From Durusdinium trenchii (lineage: Eukaryota > Sar > Dinophyceae > Suessiales > Symbiodiniaceae), in NCBI GenBank assembly GCA_963970005.1, contig CAXAMN010005180.1, positions 254,318 to 318,317 of the forward strand: DNA of 64,000 nucleotides, given 5' to 3'. Made by a program: the position numbers and the translations under genes. This document shows positions 41,940 through 54,244 of this stretch, in pieces. The notes beneath the pieces were generated by a model. It was not told the origin of the DNA, did not search any database, and was given only the letters and a program-made list of their open reading frames with translations. Position 1 is the stretch's first letter. Every line of letters begins with the position of its first letter.

Positions 41940-44880
41940 TGGCGATGCAACCCTTGCCTCACGGAAGCGATATACGTCATTCAGCACCTGCCAACGTCGT
42001 CTTCTTTCGTTGCTTTCCCCGAAACCAAAACCAAGTTGTTCCAGCTGCATGTTCATTTGGAATTCAGAGCGAAGAAACTAATGGAAGTGCAAGTGGTGCA
42101 ATTCTGCTGGTGTCTATGCAAGCCAGTTTCAGTCAAAAAAATCAGGGCCTCGACGGCTGTTCTGGCGGCTTCGACAGTCTTGTAGATCACAAAGCCGCAG
42201 CGCTGTCAAGCGAAATCAGCTCATCCCAATTCAGTACTGAAGAAGTGACCCCCAGTAATGCAAGTTCATTGTTCTCAACAGCATTTCGTTTCTTTGTTTT
42301 TGCAAAAGGAACTGAGAACAAGAGGAACCAAGGAACAAAAGAACGACAGGAACGAGAACGACATCATCTTGGGCGTGCTTGGACGGCCTCATCCGGCCTA
42401 TTGGATCGAGAAGCGTCCATGAGAACGACCTGGAACAATCAATTGATTAGTCATCTATTGATCACGAAAAACCAATGTAAATATGCGAACCATTTTCCAT
42501 TGGGGTCATTGTGCAAGAGTATAACATCACTAGCATCATAGAGAGTACAGTTTGCTTGTACATTTTGCACATGTGACTTCACTGCAGCCCTTTTGCCACA
42601 CAAGGAAAAGCGCGTATTGTAGTGGATCCTGCACCCCATATGGGGTGCCCTTTTCTTTTGAGTCCAGCAGCTAGACCTTGCCACGGATAAAAAAGGGCAC
42701 CCCCAAGCAACCCAAAACCTTCCCCCTCCAACGCTTGCCCGCTGCAATCTGTTCTCTCTCCTGCCCTCAACATTCCTGCCTCATCCACATGAATCACAGG
42801 GAGTGCCCGCTTCAGTCAGGCAACTACGCTAAGCTTGCCCGAAGCTGCAATCTGTTCTCTTTCCTGCTCTCAAGTATACGGTCACTTCTAACCAGCTTTT
42901 CACGTCCCCTTGCCCTCCCTTTCCTCTCATGGTCGTGAACTTCCACCCCTAATAAAAACAGTCTACATGGCCTCCTGAGCCCCTCATGGTGCTGATGATG
43001 CACTACTGGCCGTCAATAACATCACTTGCATCAGAACACCCCAAAAAGTACTCATTTTCACTACCTCCTGGCCACCTCTCTTTTTTCGCTCTCCCCTTAC
43101 CAGGCTCTGGGTCAGCCTCTCCGAGATTGCCCCTCTCGCAACCACCCCCCCACACACCCCTTTAACTCACTTTGTTCGCTCCATCAACCTCAAGCCTTGC
43201 CTATCGGCTGGCTTTCGTAATATATATATATATGCATATCAATGTCAATTTCATGTGACTCGGAACAATAAGCTTTTTGGAAAGACCAGGAAAAGAACTT
43301 TTCATACATGCTTTCTGCAAATCGAACCTGCCTCTTCAACAGGTCCATAAGTTTTGAAGACCTGAGACCAGGCCGCATGTGAACTGGAAAGTTGCAAATG
43401 GTCCTGTGGTGGTCGCATATTCTATCTCGTCCTCTTCAATGTCCTGGTGACGGCAAGCAGTCATCAAACCAGTACGGTGAAATAAATGAACTGACATATC
43501 ATGATGTATCAAACATCTCGGACGTATTCAATACTCTAATTGTCCACTTATCGGCTGAACAGCTTACTTGAGACAATGCAATTGAGTGGGACAAACTAAG
43601 GAGAGCCAAAAACGGATCCTGTGGAAGCTTTGCCACAAAAAGTTTCTTCCCCTCACCCATCACCATGGCTCTGCAAGCTTTCTGCAGCTAGCATAAACTG
43701 TTAACTTTCGACTATGTACCTAGTCTGCAAGAGGCCAAATTTGGGTTGTCCGACCACAAAATTGCAACATGTGAAACTTTGCAATTCATGTCTTCGGTGA
43801 GTCTTCAAGTTGGGCTGGGGGGAGATTCTACAGTAGATGTTGATGTATATCATCAACACTGTTCTGCTTTGCATCACCCTAAAACTGGCTGCCTCAACTT
43901 TTTGTGGCTGTCAATGTCTTAAAATGATACTGAAGCCTGAAGCAAAAGTTGCCAAGAAAATACAAAAGGCGCAACAAAGCAGAGCAAACACTTCAGCCCG
44001 CCAACATCTGCAAACTGCCAGGTAATCCGCAAGTTGCTAAGCAGAATGACTTCCAAGTGAAGTCTTGCTTGCGGGAAAGTCCGGATCTTCAAACCTCGGT
44101 CCAAGCAAACGACAAAACCATAGAGCACTCAAGACTTGGTGTCCAGCTTCTGTCCCGCCCGGCAATTGGAAGCAATTGCCTCCCAATTGAAATCATTCAG
44201 CCGAGATCAAAATGACAAGATTACCCCACGAATATGATTGATATGTTTCTCGTAGAGGTCTGTTCAAGTCCAATATGCAGTATGAGCTTTGCAGTGCGCT
44301 GTTTGCATGCGTGGTGCGAGGGGCTCTTGCGTTTCACGGTCTTAGAACTTCGAATCATATAGTAACATATAGTAACATAGTATCGAAAGCCGAAACAAAG
44401 CAGTGAAATTCAGATTGTCATGATGCATTGAACCTGGAGATGGGAGCTTAATGAGTTTGACAAACAGCCAATAGCAACACAACAAATGACTCATGTTGCG
44501 TCAGATGGAACGGCTGGAAGAGGTTGAAAAGAGCAGAAGCACCACGAGCACCAGTTCCACCGATGACCATCAGCTGCAGGCAATTCAATCTTGCGCTTCA
44601 AATGATCCAAACGGATGCACATCAAACGAAGATGCCACTTGGTGAGGAGTTGAGTAGAGACGGAACACATTTTGAAAACAAGCCTTCTGGACGATACTGC
44701 CTTCAACTGGCGCTTAGACAACCAAATCTACAACTATTTCAACCAATATCAGGGAGGCAGCATGAGCCGTAGCGGCCACAGCTTCTCTAATGCAGGCACC
44801 TTCTGGCAAGGAAGTGTACATCTAAAGCAGAATTATCAAGGTGCCTATCCCATCCCGTGTTGATTATTGTCAGCATAACT
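41940..44880. other. Stretch without supported gene; small repeats
   Basis: No supported gene. It holds a TA microsatellite (43220-43236), an inverted GGGGTGCCCTTTTCT pair at 42639-42655 and 42688-42704, and a ~45 base direct repeat (CTTGCCCGCTGCAATCTGTT type) at 42734-42780 and 42835-42880. Confidence 0.4.
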
Positions 44881-45029
44881 AGAACTTATACTACTGCACG
44901 CATGTACACACCGTACACACCACACTGTTCTCCGCCTCCACTTCCTTGCGGCATTGAGCTATGCATTGTTCCAACTGAGTCATGCTTCCCATGGGCTCCT
45001 GGATTCTTAATGATTCTAGTGGCCAAATC

Positions 45030-45146
45030 AAGCGATTAGGCTCAAAAACGTGACCGATCACCCTCCTGGCATAGGCCCACTTCATTGCAGTGGCGATGTG
45101 CAACTCCCTGACGCCCGCGTACCTGTGCAGTATCTCATAATTTGGG
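45030..45146 (-). CDS. Isolated exon, unknown protein
   Basis: It is preceded on the minus strand by a strong acceptor (GTGCGTTTTTGCAG, exon from 45146) and reads PNYEILHRYAGVRELHIA then MKWAYARRVIGHVFEPNRLI. The text has the look of coding DNA, with mixed helix-forming residues. The donor is uncertain; a possible site lies near 45030. No neighbouring exon could be phased and the family is not recognised. Confidence 0.35.
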
Positions 45147-45149
45147 CTG

Positions 45150-48100
45150 CAAAAACGCACAAAAAGTGAAGGCACGATGTAGCACACACAGCAAAAGAAA
45201 AAGAGGCATTGCCAGTTCATTCTGGGGCACAGGGACTGAAGGAATGCTAGGTGACACTGATTCGAAGCTTTGCCGAGCTGGAGGTGGGCCATTCGCTGGC
45301 GCCTGCAAAATGAATCCTGCTTTTTGCTCTGAAAAATACTTTGCATGTCTTGTCACTTTAGCAAGGGCTGGTTCAGAAATGAAGAAACCGATAAAACCCG
45401 TGATTTGGGTGCTTGTCTGGCCTTCGGCTGGACTGCAACTGGTTCTGATGCTTGCCATCCTGTCCTGATTTAGAACGGGGCAATGGGCCGAGAATCTACG
45501 ATGCACCAATGTTCGTGATTGTGACATGTTCCAATGAAAGTTCTAGCTGGCCTTGCATCATCCCCTGCAGTTGGTGCTTCACTGTGGAACTGAAAGACGC
45601 CCTTGGGCAGGAATAAGTGATGCAAGGAACAAGAAAGAATGCTAAAGGCCCAAAGGCAAACGCTGGGCAACACACTGGCTGGAAGAGAGCCGAAATGGAG
45701 TGTGATGCAGATGGGAGCAAGCCCGGAGGCGCTGTTTCAGGTCCAAAGGACAGCCCGGATGGAGGTATGGCGTGCGATAAGGACCTGGGCAACCGCTACG
45801 ACAGAAAGAACCAAGCTGAAGAAGCTGAGAAAAGGCCTTCCAAGCAGCAGTGGAGGGAATGGAGATACATCACCTGGACATCTGTGTTCCGGAGAAAAAA
45901 AAAAACAGAAGAAACAAGAGTCTGGAAGGAGTTACTGCAACTCCCGGTGGTTGCATTCTGAGCTTCGAAGCCCGGAACCCTCAGTGTTCCAACCTTGGCT
46001 TTAACTGTTTGGATCTCTAAAGTATCAGAAGCTTGAGGATCCTGCTTGGCCAGTATACCTCAGAAGTTGATCCAACATGATCCAACCAATCAACCATCCT
46101 CAATCCTTTCAATACTTAATACTTTGAATACCATCCTGATTCCGCAAATCGGCCAGGTGCCACAGCAAGTCCACATTTCAGACGCTGACCCTGGTGTCGA
46201 GTATGTCCGTGGAATCTTTGGCGCGGACCTCAAACAAATTTGGAAGCCCATTCTCCAAGATTGACTTCTAGCAAGCATTGAGTCCGCAGCCATGGTGTGG
46301 AAATGTATGTGTCGAACTCAGCCATGTTTTGTTTGCTTCGTGGGAGGTTCTGCCACTTGCATGCGTACAATTATATACAATTTCAGATTCTGGCCACTCA
46401 CTCGTTCATTCATCCACTCGCTCCATCGCTCTCTCTCTCTCTCTTTCTTGATCTCGGGGTGCTCTGTCTATTTGTCTATTCATTTTCATGTGCAACTCTT
46501 GGTGTTTGATCTTGAAAATTCCGGCAGCCTCAGTGCCCCAAACACCACACTAGCGATTGTGGTCACTGCACAGGAGAAAGGTTAAAGCACATTTTCAAAC
46601 GGCGGTCCTTCCCTTGTTCCCCTGCCATTTTCAGCAGGTGTCAAATCATGCTCGTTTCCCATGAAATGTCCATTCTCATTGTGTGTCTCAAGCAGGTTAC
46701 AGGAAAACCGCAGAGTGGCTATCCAAACATCTCCAGATCAGGCGTAGTTGCAGTGCTAGGAGTCCTGGCACCAAAACTGCCAAGCAAAGCAGTCCTGCCC
46801 ACGCAAAACAAAGCAGCACACTCTGCCTGCGCTTGAAGGCACCACCCTGCAAACAGCGCAGTCAAAAGCATGCTAAAGACAAAAAGAACCCCTTCAAAGC
46901 CTTCGAACTGTTCTGTAATACTCGTACAACCAGGTTCTCAATGTCTTGCTTGGCTGGATGTCAGAATTCAAGCTGTCATGACAAAAGAAACGCAAATCAC
47001 ACCTGTGGCAAAGCGGGGCTGTCCAAGAGCTTCGCCGCAGTCGCAGCATGTACCGCTCGGGGTGTCACATGTCGCCGGCCCTGAGTCCAAAAATGCCAAA
47101 GAATATGGGCCTTTTATCCTAAGCTCGCTAAATCCTTTAGCGCCGGTCTATTTGCAAGACACCAAGCAAAACGCAAAAAGTCAAAAAGTGAGAAAAGTCA
47201 AAGTCAAAAAGGTAAAGGAAACGAAAGCACGCAGCGAGAGTTTTTGACTTTTCGATACTTTTCGATATTTTTGGACACCGGTCACATGCCGTGCCCTTCA
47301 ACAAAAGTCTAGCAGAATTGATCCAAACGTTGCTTTTGCTCCTACAGATATAGGTATAGGTTGCTGTTTTCCAGACTCTCCAGCCGTGTCAAAGTGAGTC
47401 AGCCTCGAGCAGGAACGCCTCAAAAAAGAGACGCCCGCCAAAAGGACCCGGCAAGCCCCGGGACCTTTTGGTGGCTGACTCTTGTTATAATCGTTGCCTT
47501 TTCGTGCACTGTTCGACTGTTCGCAACTTTTCGACTTTTCGCAAAAAGTTCGGAGAGCAAGTAGATCCAGCTCACAATTTAGCAACCACAGCTTTTATCC
47601 CTTGTCTGCTTATGGGGCACGGGGAGAGGCCGTGAGAGTGGGGTGACTGTTGTGACAGCATACCCCGCGCCCACCATCATGCTTCATCCAATCTGTCCCC
47701 ATCGCCGACAATCGGATCCAACTCTCCTTCTTCGATCTTTGCTGCTGTCTCCACCAAACAACAATAAATCACCCCCATACGTGGAATCGTCCAACATGGC
47801 CGCTTTTATCCACTTTTCAAAAATCTGACGGGAGCACCAGCACCTTTCCTGATACAGAACAGTTTCTTGACGATGCGGACTCTCTTTGAAAAAATTAATC
47901 AATAAATAAAACTATGGGCCCACATTTTTCTTGGGCCTGTGAGCATCCCCCTGAACCTCCTGGTGCGGGCGGTGTTCGGAGCAACATTGTATGGCCAACA
48001 AGCTTCAAAAAAGAGAATGATTTCACTGGTGCCGTATTTCCAAAGGTCAAGCCCAGTGATCCCACTGTTCACACTGCTCCCCCAAAAAAGAAAGAAAGCA

Positions 48101-48750
48101 TCTGAAGTGTGCAAAAGATGCAGAAGTGACCTTCCTCACAAATGAGGGTGTGTCCAAACACTCAAGCATGACCAAGGTGACGGCATTGACAGATGCGGGT
48201 GGCAATCGTGGACGTCCACCCCGTGGCGTGCCCTGCCAAGTCCGTCTAGGCCAAAGGCTTAAGCGGCTTCAACGTCTCTAAGCACGCTGCACGTCTAATA
48301 GCGATGCACTTGTTACTAGTAGCTTCTAGCTACAGCTACACGTTGTTTTCAGCACTTGAGTGTCCTCCCACCGAATCTGGTCGACTCGCCCAAGGTAAGA
48401 CGAAGCAGCTGCCGTAGCAGCTGCAGTCGCGGCTGCTGCCACATCATCCGCATCTTAGAACCAAATACGGTAGTAGCTTCTTGTTCCTAGTAGCTACTTG
48501 CTCCTAGTAGCGATGCCAGGAGCCCCTAGGCAAACTGCAACTTGTCAGAATGACTGCGTAGCCATTCCTTCTTGAGTTGGGTATGTGAAAGCTCTTGCAT
48601 TTAATCCAAGCAACTCCCACCCATGGCCTGGGAGACCGGAATTCCAGAGTGCTTCACGCCAACACACAGCCAGCTTAGCCCGTGACCAGAAGGATTTGAA
48701 TACGCTTCAACTCCTCACCCTGCACTTTGAGGCGCTCTCGCAAGAGTTGT
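45150..48750. other. Stretch without supported gene
   Basis: Nothing convincing was found. Short open frames are present on both strands. AAAGTCAAAAAG words cluster at 47175-47220 and TTTTCGA words at 47245-47270 and 47515-47545. Two CTAGTAG-family pieces (48296-48345 and 48465-48530) lie at the right end. Confidence 0.35.
48296..48530. repeat. CTAGTAG-family minisatellite, two pieces
   Basis: 48296-48345 reads TAATAGCGATGCACTTGTTA then CTAGTAGCTTCTAGC; 48465-48530 reads GTAGTAGCTTCTTGTTCCTA then GTAGCGATGCCAGGAGC. This is the reverse orientation of the copies at 39.3 and 60.6 kb. Confidence 0.75.
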
Positions 48751-48789
48751 AGCTCACGGTCCTGAACACGTGCGAAATGAGCTCAAAAG

Positions 48790-49680
48790 GCTTGTTTGGA
48801 GCGCATAGTGTGCCATGATGTGCCATGTGTCCTGCTCGTAGTGCGCCATGCGTGTGGCCTCAGCCTCCAAACGTCGGTGCTGAGCCTGCTGAGTTGCACT
48901 TTGGGCTTCAGCTCGGCACCGGGAGGCCTCGGCCTGCAATGGAATCACCTGTTCGTGTGCTGCAGTGGCTTCCCTCTGAGCTTCGCAAAGTTCTTCTTTT
49001 GACCAAATCAAACTCTTCTCTCTTTCTTCCAAGAGAACCGAGTGTCTTTTCTCTCTCTTTTGAAAATCAACCAATTCTTTTCTTCTCTGCTCTTCTACTT
49101 GCCGCAACTCTGTCAGCTCTTTCTCCAGAGTTGACATGCGTTGAGTCAGTTCTTCACATCGTCGCTTCTCCTGGATCAGGTCTGCTTGAAGCTTCTCCTG
49201 GTCCTTTTGACAAGCTTCCTTCTCAAGTGAAAAGTTGTGCAAGGCCACCTCCCCCGCTTTAACTTGATGTCGCAGGGATGCGTTGTCCAAGACGCATGCA
49301 TCAAGTTCTGCCTTGATCTCAACTAGCTTCGCTTGGGCTGCATCGGTTAAGCCGCGTGATCTACATTCTGCTGATTTAGCCACTTCAAGTGCACTTCTGC
49401 AGCTTGCCAGGTCTGTGGTAACTACAACTAGTTGTTCCTCCAATGATTTGGCTGAATTGGCTGCAGCACTGGCTCGTTGTTCAGACATCTCAGCACGTCT
49501 AGTAGCACATTGAGCTCGTTCTTCTGCTTCCGCTTTGTCAGCAAGAGCTGCAGAACAACGCTCGGAGCTCATCTCAACTCTGCAAACTAGTTCTTTCAAT
49601 CTTGTTACTTCCAGCTCAAGAGCTTCGCAACCTTCAGCCCTTCTTCTGGCCATTTCTTCCGAGGCTTGAAGCTCCTTCAA
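48790..49680 (-). CDS. Coiled-coil protein exon (large)
   Basis: An open minus frame of about 290 codons after an acceptor (CATTTGAAG). It reads as continuous coiled coil rich in Glu, Ala, Arg, Leu and Ser: EMARRRAEGCEALELEVTRL, SEQRASAAANSAKSLEEQLV, RRCEELTQRMSTLEKELTEL. There are no long hydrophobic segments. The tail from about 48830 (HYEQDTWHIMAHYALQTS) is probably intron. It may be the 3' part of the gene whose exons lie at 52.2-53.2 kb, about 3 kb upstream on the same strand. Function is unknown; a structural, myosin-tail-like or centrosomal role is only a guess. Confidence 0.6.
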
Positions 49681-50639
49681 ATGAAAGACATGCAAAGACA
49701 TCTCAAGTCCAAGCTTTTATCGAAAAGAATGTTCATGAAAAAATGTTTCATTATACAATCTTCATCCCAGTGAGGCGATTCTTCCGTTCTATCAATTTAG
49801 AACCCATCCTGAAGCCTTGCTTTCAATTGCTGGACCTTGGAAAAAAGAAACGATATCGCACCATAGTTGCTATACCCCTGCAAGATATAATATCGAGGTT
49901 GAAGCTGCTTCCTCTGCAGAGCGGCATCTTACTGAGGTCTGCAGGAGTAAGAAACAAAACATGTTTGTTGACCTTCCCGAAGCGTTTCCCATTGAAACAT
50001 GCAAGCCTTCAAGCGCATGTTTATCGTTTATCTTCGAGTACAAAGAGCCTCTTCGACACTCTTTGCAGCACTGCTTGCCCGTGCCTGCACTCATGGTGCT
50101 TCACTACTATACGTGAACACTAACCTGAAAAACAGTCATGGACCATGGGGCTTGAAAAAAGGCCGGAAAAGGCCCTCAATCAATCCCAAAAAAGAAATAG
50201 CAACAACTAAAGCGGACATCAATTCAATCTGTTCAAACCCTGAGACATGCAAGATCGCCTCGGCATGTTTACAGGATCTATTGGCCACATCCAGGGCATT
50301 GTTGAGGCGCTGAACCTCTCCACAGGTTGCTTGATAAGGGTTGACTCCTCTCAAGCTCATTGATATCTGTATGCTGTCATGTTTGCAAGTCCAACTATTT
50401 AAGTATATACTAACAAGGTGGAGCCCGCGGACCCAAAAGCAAAAAGAAGCGCGCAGCCCAGGAGAAATAAACACATGCACATTAGCAGGCCAAAACGAAG
50501 CATCAGCCCCCTCCAGGCTTCGTGGCAACCATGATATTTCAAGCATCGCGGTTCTGGTGTGCATCCGTCCACCCCCGTCTGCCATATACACCGCCGTCCA
50601 CCCCTTGGTCAGTTTTGAAAGCCCTCCAAAACGGTCATA

Positions 50640-52170
50640 AACTGATTGCAACATGGCTTCTAACAACCCTTCCAGGAAGCGTGGAGCAGCATCAGCTCCC
50701 TCCATGCTTCGTTCCAACCATGGAATTTGAAGCATTGCGGTTCTGGCATGCAACCATCCTGCCGTTTTTGCAATGACTTGGGCTGTCTTCGGCATACATT
50801 GCACACATTCTGGACACCCAAGACCGTCATATAGGCCACGCCAGACAGTTCCACTCGCGCAATAACGTTCTTCCGCAAGGCATGGATATAGCATTAGCCC
50901 CCCCATGCTTCGTTCTACTTAGCATCCATCTTCTTTCCACAGCCCCATCCACACCCGTCCACCCTCCCATCTCCACTGTCCACACCCATCTTCCGTCCAC
51001 AAAAATGCTTGCCTCGTCTCGCTCTCCCCCCCACTAACGACTAAACTAAACGAGAACCCAAGCATCGGAGATTCCTTTGGGAAAAGCACACGCATGTGTA
51101 CTCCTGTGCCAGCGCTACAGCGCATCACACGCGGTAAAATGCTTTCGGGTCATTCATCGTCTAGTGGTCAATTTTTTGGCATAGATTTCCGGCGGCGTGC
51201 ATCGTTGGCATGATCAGTGATATGGCGGAGATATCCCAGGAGGAGAGAACTTGTCGTTTGTTTTTCTCGAACAAACCTTTGCGGGCTTCGATCTTAAGAA
51301 TTTGCACCAGCATAGACCCTAGATAGAAATATCGTTGCAGCAAGAAGAAAACAAGACGGTTCCCTTTTCAGTCGGGTTGGAAGTTGGATGTATTATATAT
51401 ACATATATATCTCTCTCTCTCTCAAGTGGCTGTTTTCAATCTCTGCAGCTAGTCTCCAACCCCAGTGCAACATGGCTTCTGACAACCGTTCCAGGAAGCA
51501 TGGAGCAGCATCAGCCCCCTCCGTGCTTCGTTCCTGCCGCTTCGGCCATGACTTGACTGTCTGGCGCGTGCATTGTGCACCTTTTGGACACCCAAGACCA
51601 TCATATAGGCCCTGCAACACAGCTCCCCTCGCGTCAGAACGTGCTTCCGCGAAGCATGGAGCAGAACTACCCCCGCCCATGCTTCGTTCTACTTGTAAAC
51701 TGACCCGGAGCAGCCTGCAATGATGCTTGTGGTGCCACCATGTCCTCGTAACTAGCGTGACTAGCGTGTCAGCCGCGCCCCGTCCACACCCATGCACCTC
51801 CCGTCTCGCGCCCCTCCTTCCCCAGCCCCGTCCCTCCCGTCCAGCCCCGTCCCCACCCAGGCACCTCCCGTCTCGCTCCCGTCCATCTTCCCTCCCCAGC
51901 CCCACCCATGCACCTCCCGTCTCGCTCCATCTTCCCTCCCCGTCCCCACCCATGCCCACCCCCTTCCCCACCCATGCACCTCCCGTCTTGCTCCCCATCT
52001 TCCCTCCCCAGCCCCGTCCCCACCCACCCTTCCTTCCCCTCCCTCTTCCCTTCCCAACCCCGTCCACCTCCATCTTCCGTCCCCGACAACGCATGCTTAC
52101 GCATGCTTTGTCTCGCTCTTCCGCGGCACTAGCGACTAAACGAGAACCCAAGCATCGGAGATGCTTTTGG
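50640..52170. repeat. Direct duplication, ~0.4-0.7 kb copies
   Basis: Copy A (about 50640-51080) and copy B (about 51465-52170) share, in order: ACATGGCTTCT, TTCCAGGAAGC(A/G)TGGAGCAG, TTTGGACACCCAAGACC-type text, TCATATAGGCC, CATGCTTCGTTCTACTT, a CCC(A/G)TCCACACCC stretch, and CGAGAACCCAAGCATCGGAG near the right end. In copy B the CCCGTCC stretch has expanded into a minisatellite (51780-52085). The spacer holds a TA/CT microsatellite at 51390-51425. Confidence 0.7.
51780..52085. repeat. C-rich minisatellite (CACCCATGCACCTCCCGTCT)
   Basis: About eight diverged units of the type CCCCGTCCCCACCCATGCAC-CTCCCGTCTCGCTC-CATCTTCCCTCC. It is open in several frames on both strands, which explains the Gly/Arg-rich and Pro/Ser-rich ORFs there. 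Strand asymmetry is strong: the + strand is almost free of G-runs. Confidence 0.8.
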
Positions 52171-52189
52171 GAAAAATATCAAATAAAAT

Positions 52190-52770
52190 AGATTGCCTTT
52201 GGGGGGAACATTCAGCTGGCCTCATCCCTTGCTGCTCCTGATTCTGCTCTACGAGCCTCTGGCAAAGAACCACACAAATCAGCTTTAACAAAAAATTGCC
52301 TTGACAGCCCCATGAGGCCTTCGTCTCGTCGTACAAAGCCTCAACTCTTGACTCAAGCTCCTTGTGGAAGAGAGAAACCAAAGAAGAGAGGAGATAAACT
52401 GGGACATCAAGGCTTTGATCTATATATATATATACATTCTGATTCTGAAGTCAAAAGCATAGAGAATCAGCAGCTTGTCCTTCTGCTGCTCCAGGCGTTG
52501 TTCTCGGGCCTACATAATTCTGAGTGTGTAATGCGCTGAGTTCAGCAAATAGAGAACATTGAGAGCAATTTGATGGAATGCAGATAAGATAAAATAAGTA
52601 AGTTAAGCTGAATGTGAATGTGATGGAATATCTGTAAGACATCCAAGCATGGACCTCTGAAACCACATCCTCCAAGAAAACAATAAAATGTTCACACCCG
52701 ACGTCGGGAACCTCTTGAAGTTCCTCCTTCTGCCTTTCCACCTGACTGAAAGAATGAACATGCAGTATAT
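52190..52770 (-). CDS. Probable small exons of the coiled-coil gene
   Basis: Three short minus-strand segments after good acceptors. After TTCATTCTTTCAG (about 52745): QVERQKEELQEVPDVGCEHF then IVFLEDVVSEVHAWM. After CTCTTCCACAAG (about 52366): ELESRVEALYDETKASWGCQ. After TTCTTTGCCAG (about 52262): RLVEQNQEQQGMRPA. They have the same charged, helical composition as the large exon at 48.8-49.7 kb. Donors are uncertain. Confidence 0.4.
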
Positions 52771-52952
52771 AAGTATATCAAGAATGAATAAATGAATATC
52801 AAGATTAAATGCATCATCTTTGTGAGGCCTGAGCAGCAAGCTCGTCACGCTCTTTCTGAAGGGCCTGCTCAAGATTTTAAGCATGTCTACAGAATTGCCT
52901 GTGGGTGACAAAAATGTAGCAGAGCCGAAGTGTGTCAAGACAACCTCCTTAC

Positions 52953-53183
52953 CGGCACCAGAGTGAAACGATTGAAAAGGCGGTGCCTGAACTTCGCTAC
53001 GTAACTGTCCTCTTTCATCAAGAGGGCTGCGAAATTGAAGCCTGCGAAACCCACCCGCCCAATGAAGGGTTTGGAACGTACAAGTTGTTCCAGTGATCCA
53101 GAACTTTCGTGTCCACGTCCCAGAAACCACTTCGAAGCCACCTCATTGTGGCCGTGATGACTAGTGACTAGAGCACCAAAGAG
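52953..53183 (-). CDS. 77-codon exon, unknown domain
   Basis: A clean phase-0 exon of 231 nt on the minus strand: acceptor TCATTTCGCCTTTTGCAG, donor GGTGCCG then GTAAGG. It reads LFGALVTSHHGHNEVASKWF, then SLEQLVRSKPFIGRVGFAGF, then NFAALLMKEDSYVAKFRHRL. It is mixed and globular-looking rather than coiled coil. The domain is not recognised. It lies upstream of the coiled-coil exons on the same strand, so it may be the N-terminal part of the same protein. Confidence 0.5.
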
Positions 53184-53189
53184 CTGCAA

Positions 53190-54240
53190 AAGGCGAAATG
53201 AGCTGAGTAAAAAAGAAAATCTATGTTTGCCAATCCTTGCGATGGCCTCCACCTAGTAGCACCCTTGCTACTTAGTTAATCTTTTGCATCCGGGTTCATC
53301 TCTCGCATTGTCGCACATTTTCTGCGGACGTGTTCTGCTTTGCGCTTTGGGACTAAAACGGTGCTGAAACACTAGCTGTGCCTTGTGTTCTTGCTGTTTT
53401 TTTGCTACAAAACTAGCTGCTTTCTGTCTACGAACATGCCGAAATTCTGGATGCATCTTGCCAGAGTTTGGTTGACTACGTTGTGAGAACTTGGACTGCA
53501 AGTCTTGTAACTTTTGTTTGTGGCCACACTATCTACTCTAGATCATGTTGATAGTCAAGTGACAGTGACAGGTCTAAAGAACCAAACAGTTTCATGACGT
53601 TCTTACAAAAAAGAAATTCAACGTATGTTCATGGTAAACAATCATCGCGGTCACCTGCGCCGTGTCGGCATTGTTGTGGCGGCGGACTCAAATCTCAAGA
53701 GCACAAGCAGGCACCAAACAATAATATGCGTACAATAGAAGAACCTATATAGTTTAATATATTCTGTAGTTTTATATCACAAAAGCATGCTCAACACTGC
53801 GGCACAAGAGCTTCTTTGCGCATGCTGACAGAAAGAGCTTCTTTGCACGTGCTGACATGAGAAGCCTCCTTCTGGCTACATCAGCTGATCGAAGAGCCAG
53901 CAAAGCTACACGCTGCTACGGTTTGAAACGAATCATCGTCGCAGGCAGCCGCGTGTGGTATTTCAGGTAGGCATACCTGGTTGCAAACAGACTCAATTCC
54001 CCACTTGGTTCGAGGCAAGCCGCAGTGGCCTGTAACAAACCAAAAGACACAAAGGTCCTCCTATCTTTCATCTGCCAATCTACTCTTCAATGCAACCTGC
54101 AAGCACTCTTTTTTCACAATCAAGCACTCAAGCGCGATTGCGACACCTTGTCGACGGGGATGATGAGCTCAACATTTCAGCTCATGGCATTGCTACACAT
54201 ACACATATTATCACATTCTCATGTAAGCAGCTCTCTTGAG
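53190..54240. other. Intergenic stretch, nothing recognised
   Basis: No phased exon, repeat family or RNA gene seen. A short direct repeat, AGAGCTTCTTTGC(A/G)C(A/G)TGCTGACA, occurs twice at 53808-53858. The 3' end of the exchanger gene is expected at the right edge. Confidence 0.35.
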
Positions 54241-54244
54241 GCCT

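Noticed and set aside
42639-42704. GGGGTGCCCTTTTCT inverted pair as a terminator or RNA hairpin
   Set aside because: Short and imperfect, with no gene end nearby.
46046-46264. + strand ORF ending GVEYVRGIFGADLKQIWKPI
   Set aside because: It looks coding over about 25 residues, but there is no convincing acceptor or neighbour, and it is against the local gene strand.
51727-52191. Pro/Ser- and Gly/Arg-rich ORFs on both strands
   Set aside because: Translation of the C-rich minisatellite in several frames.
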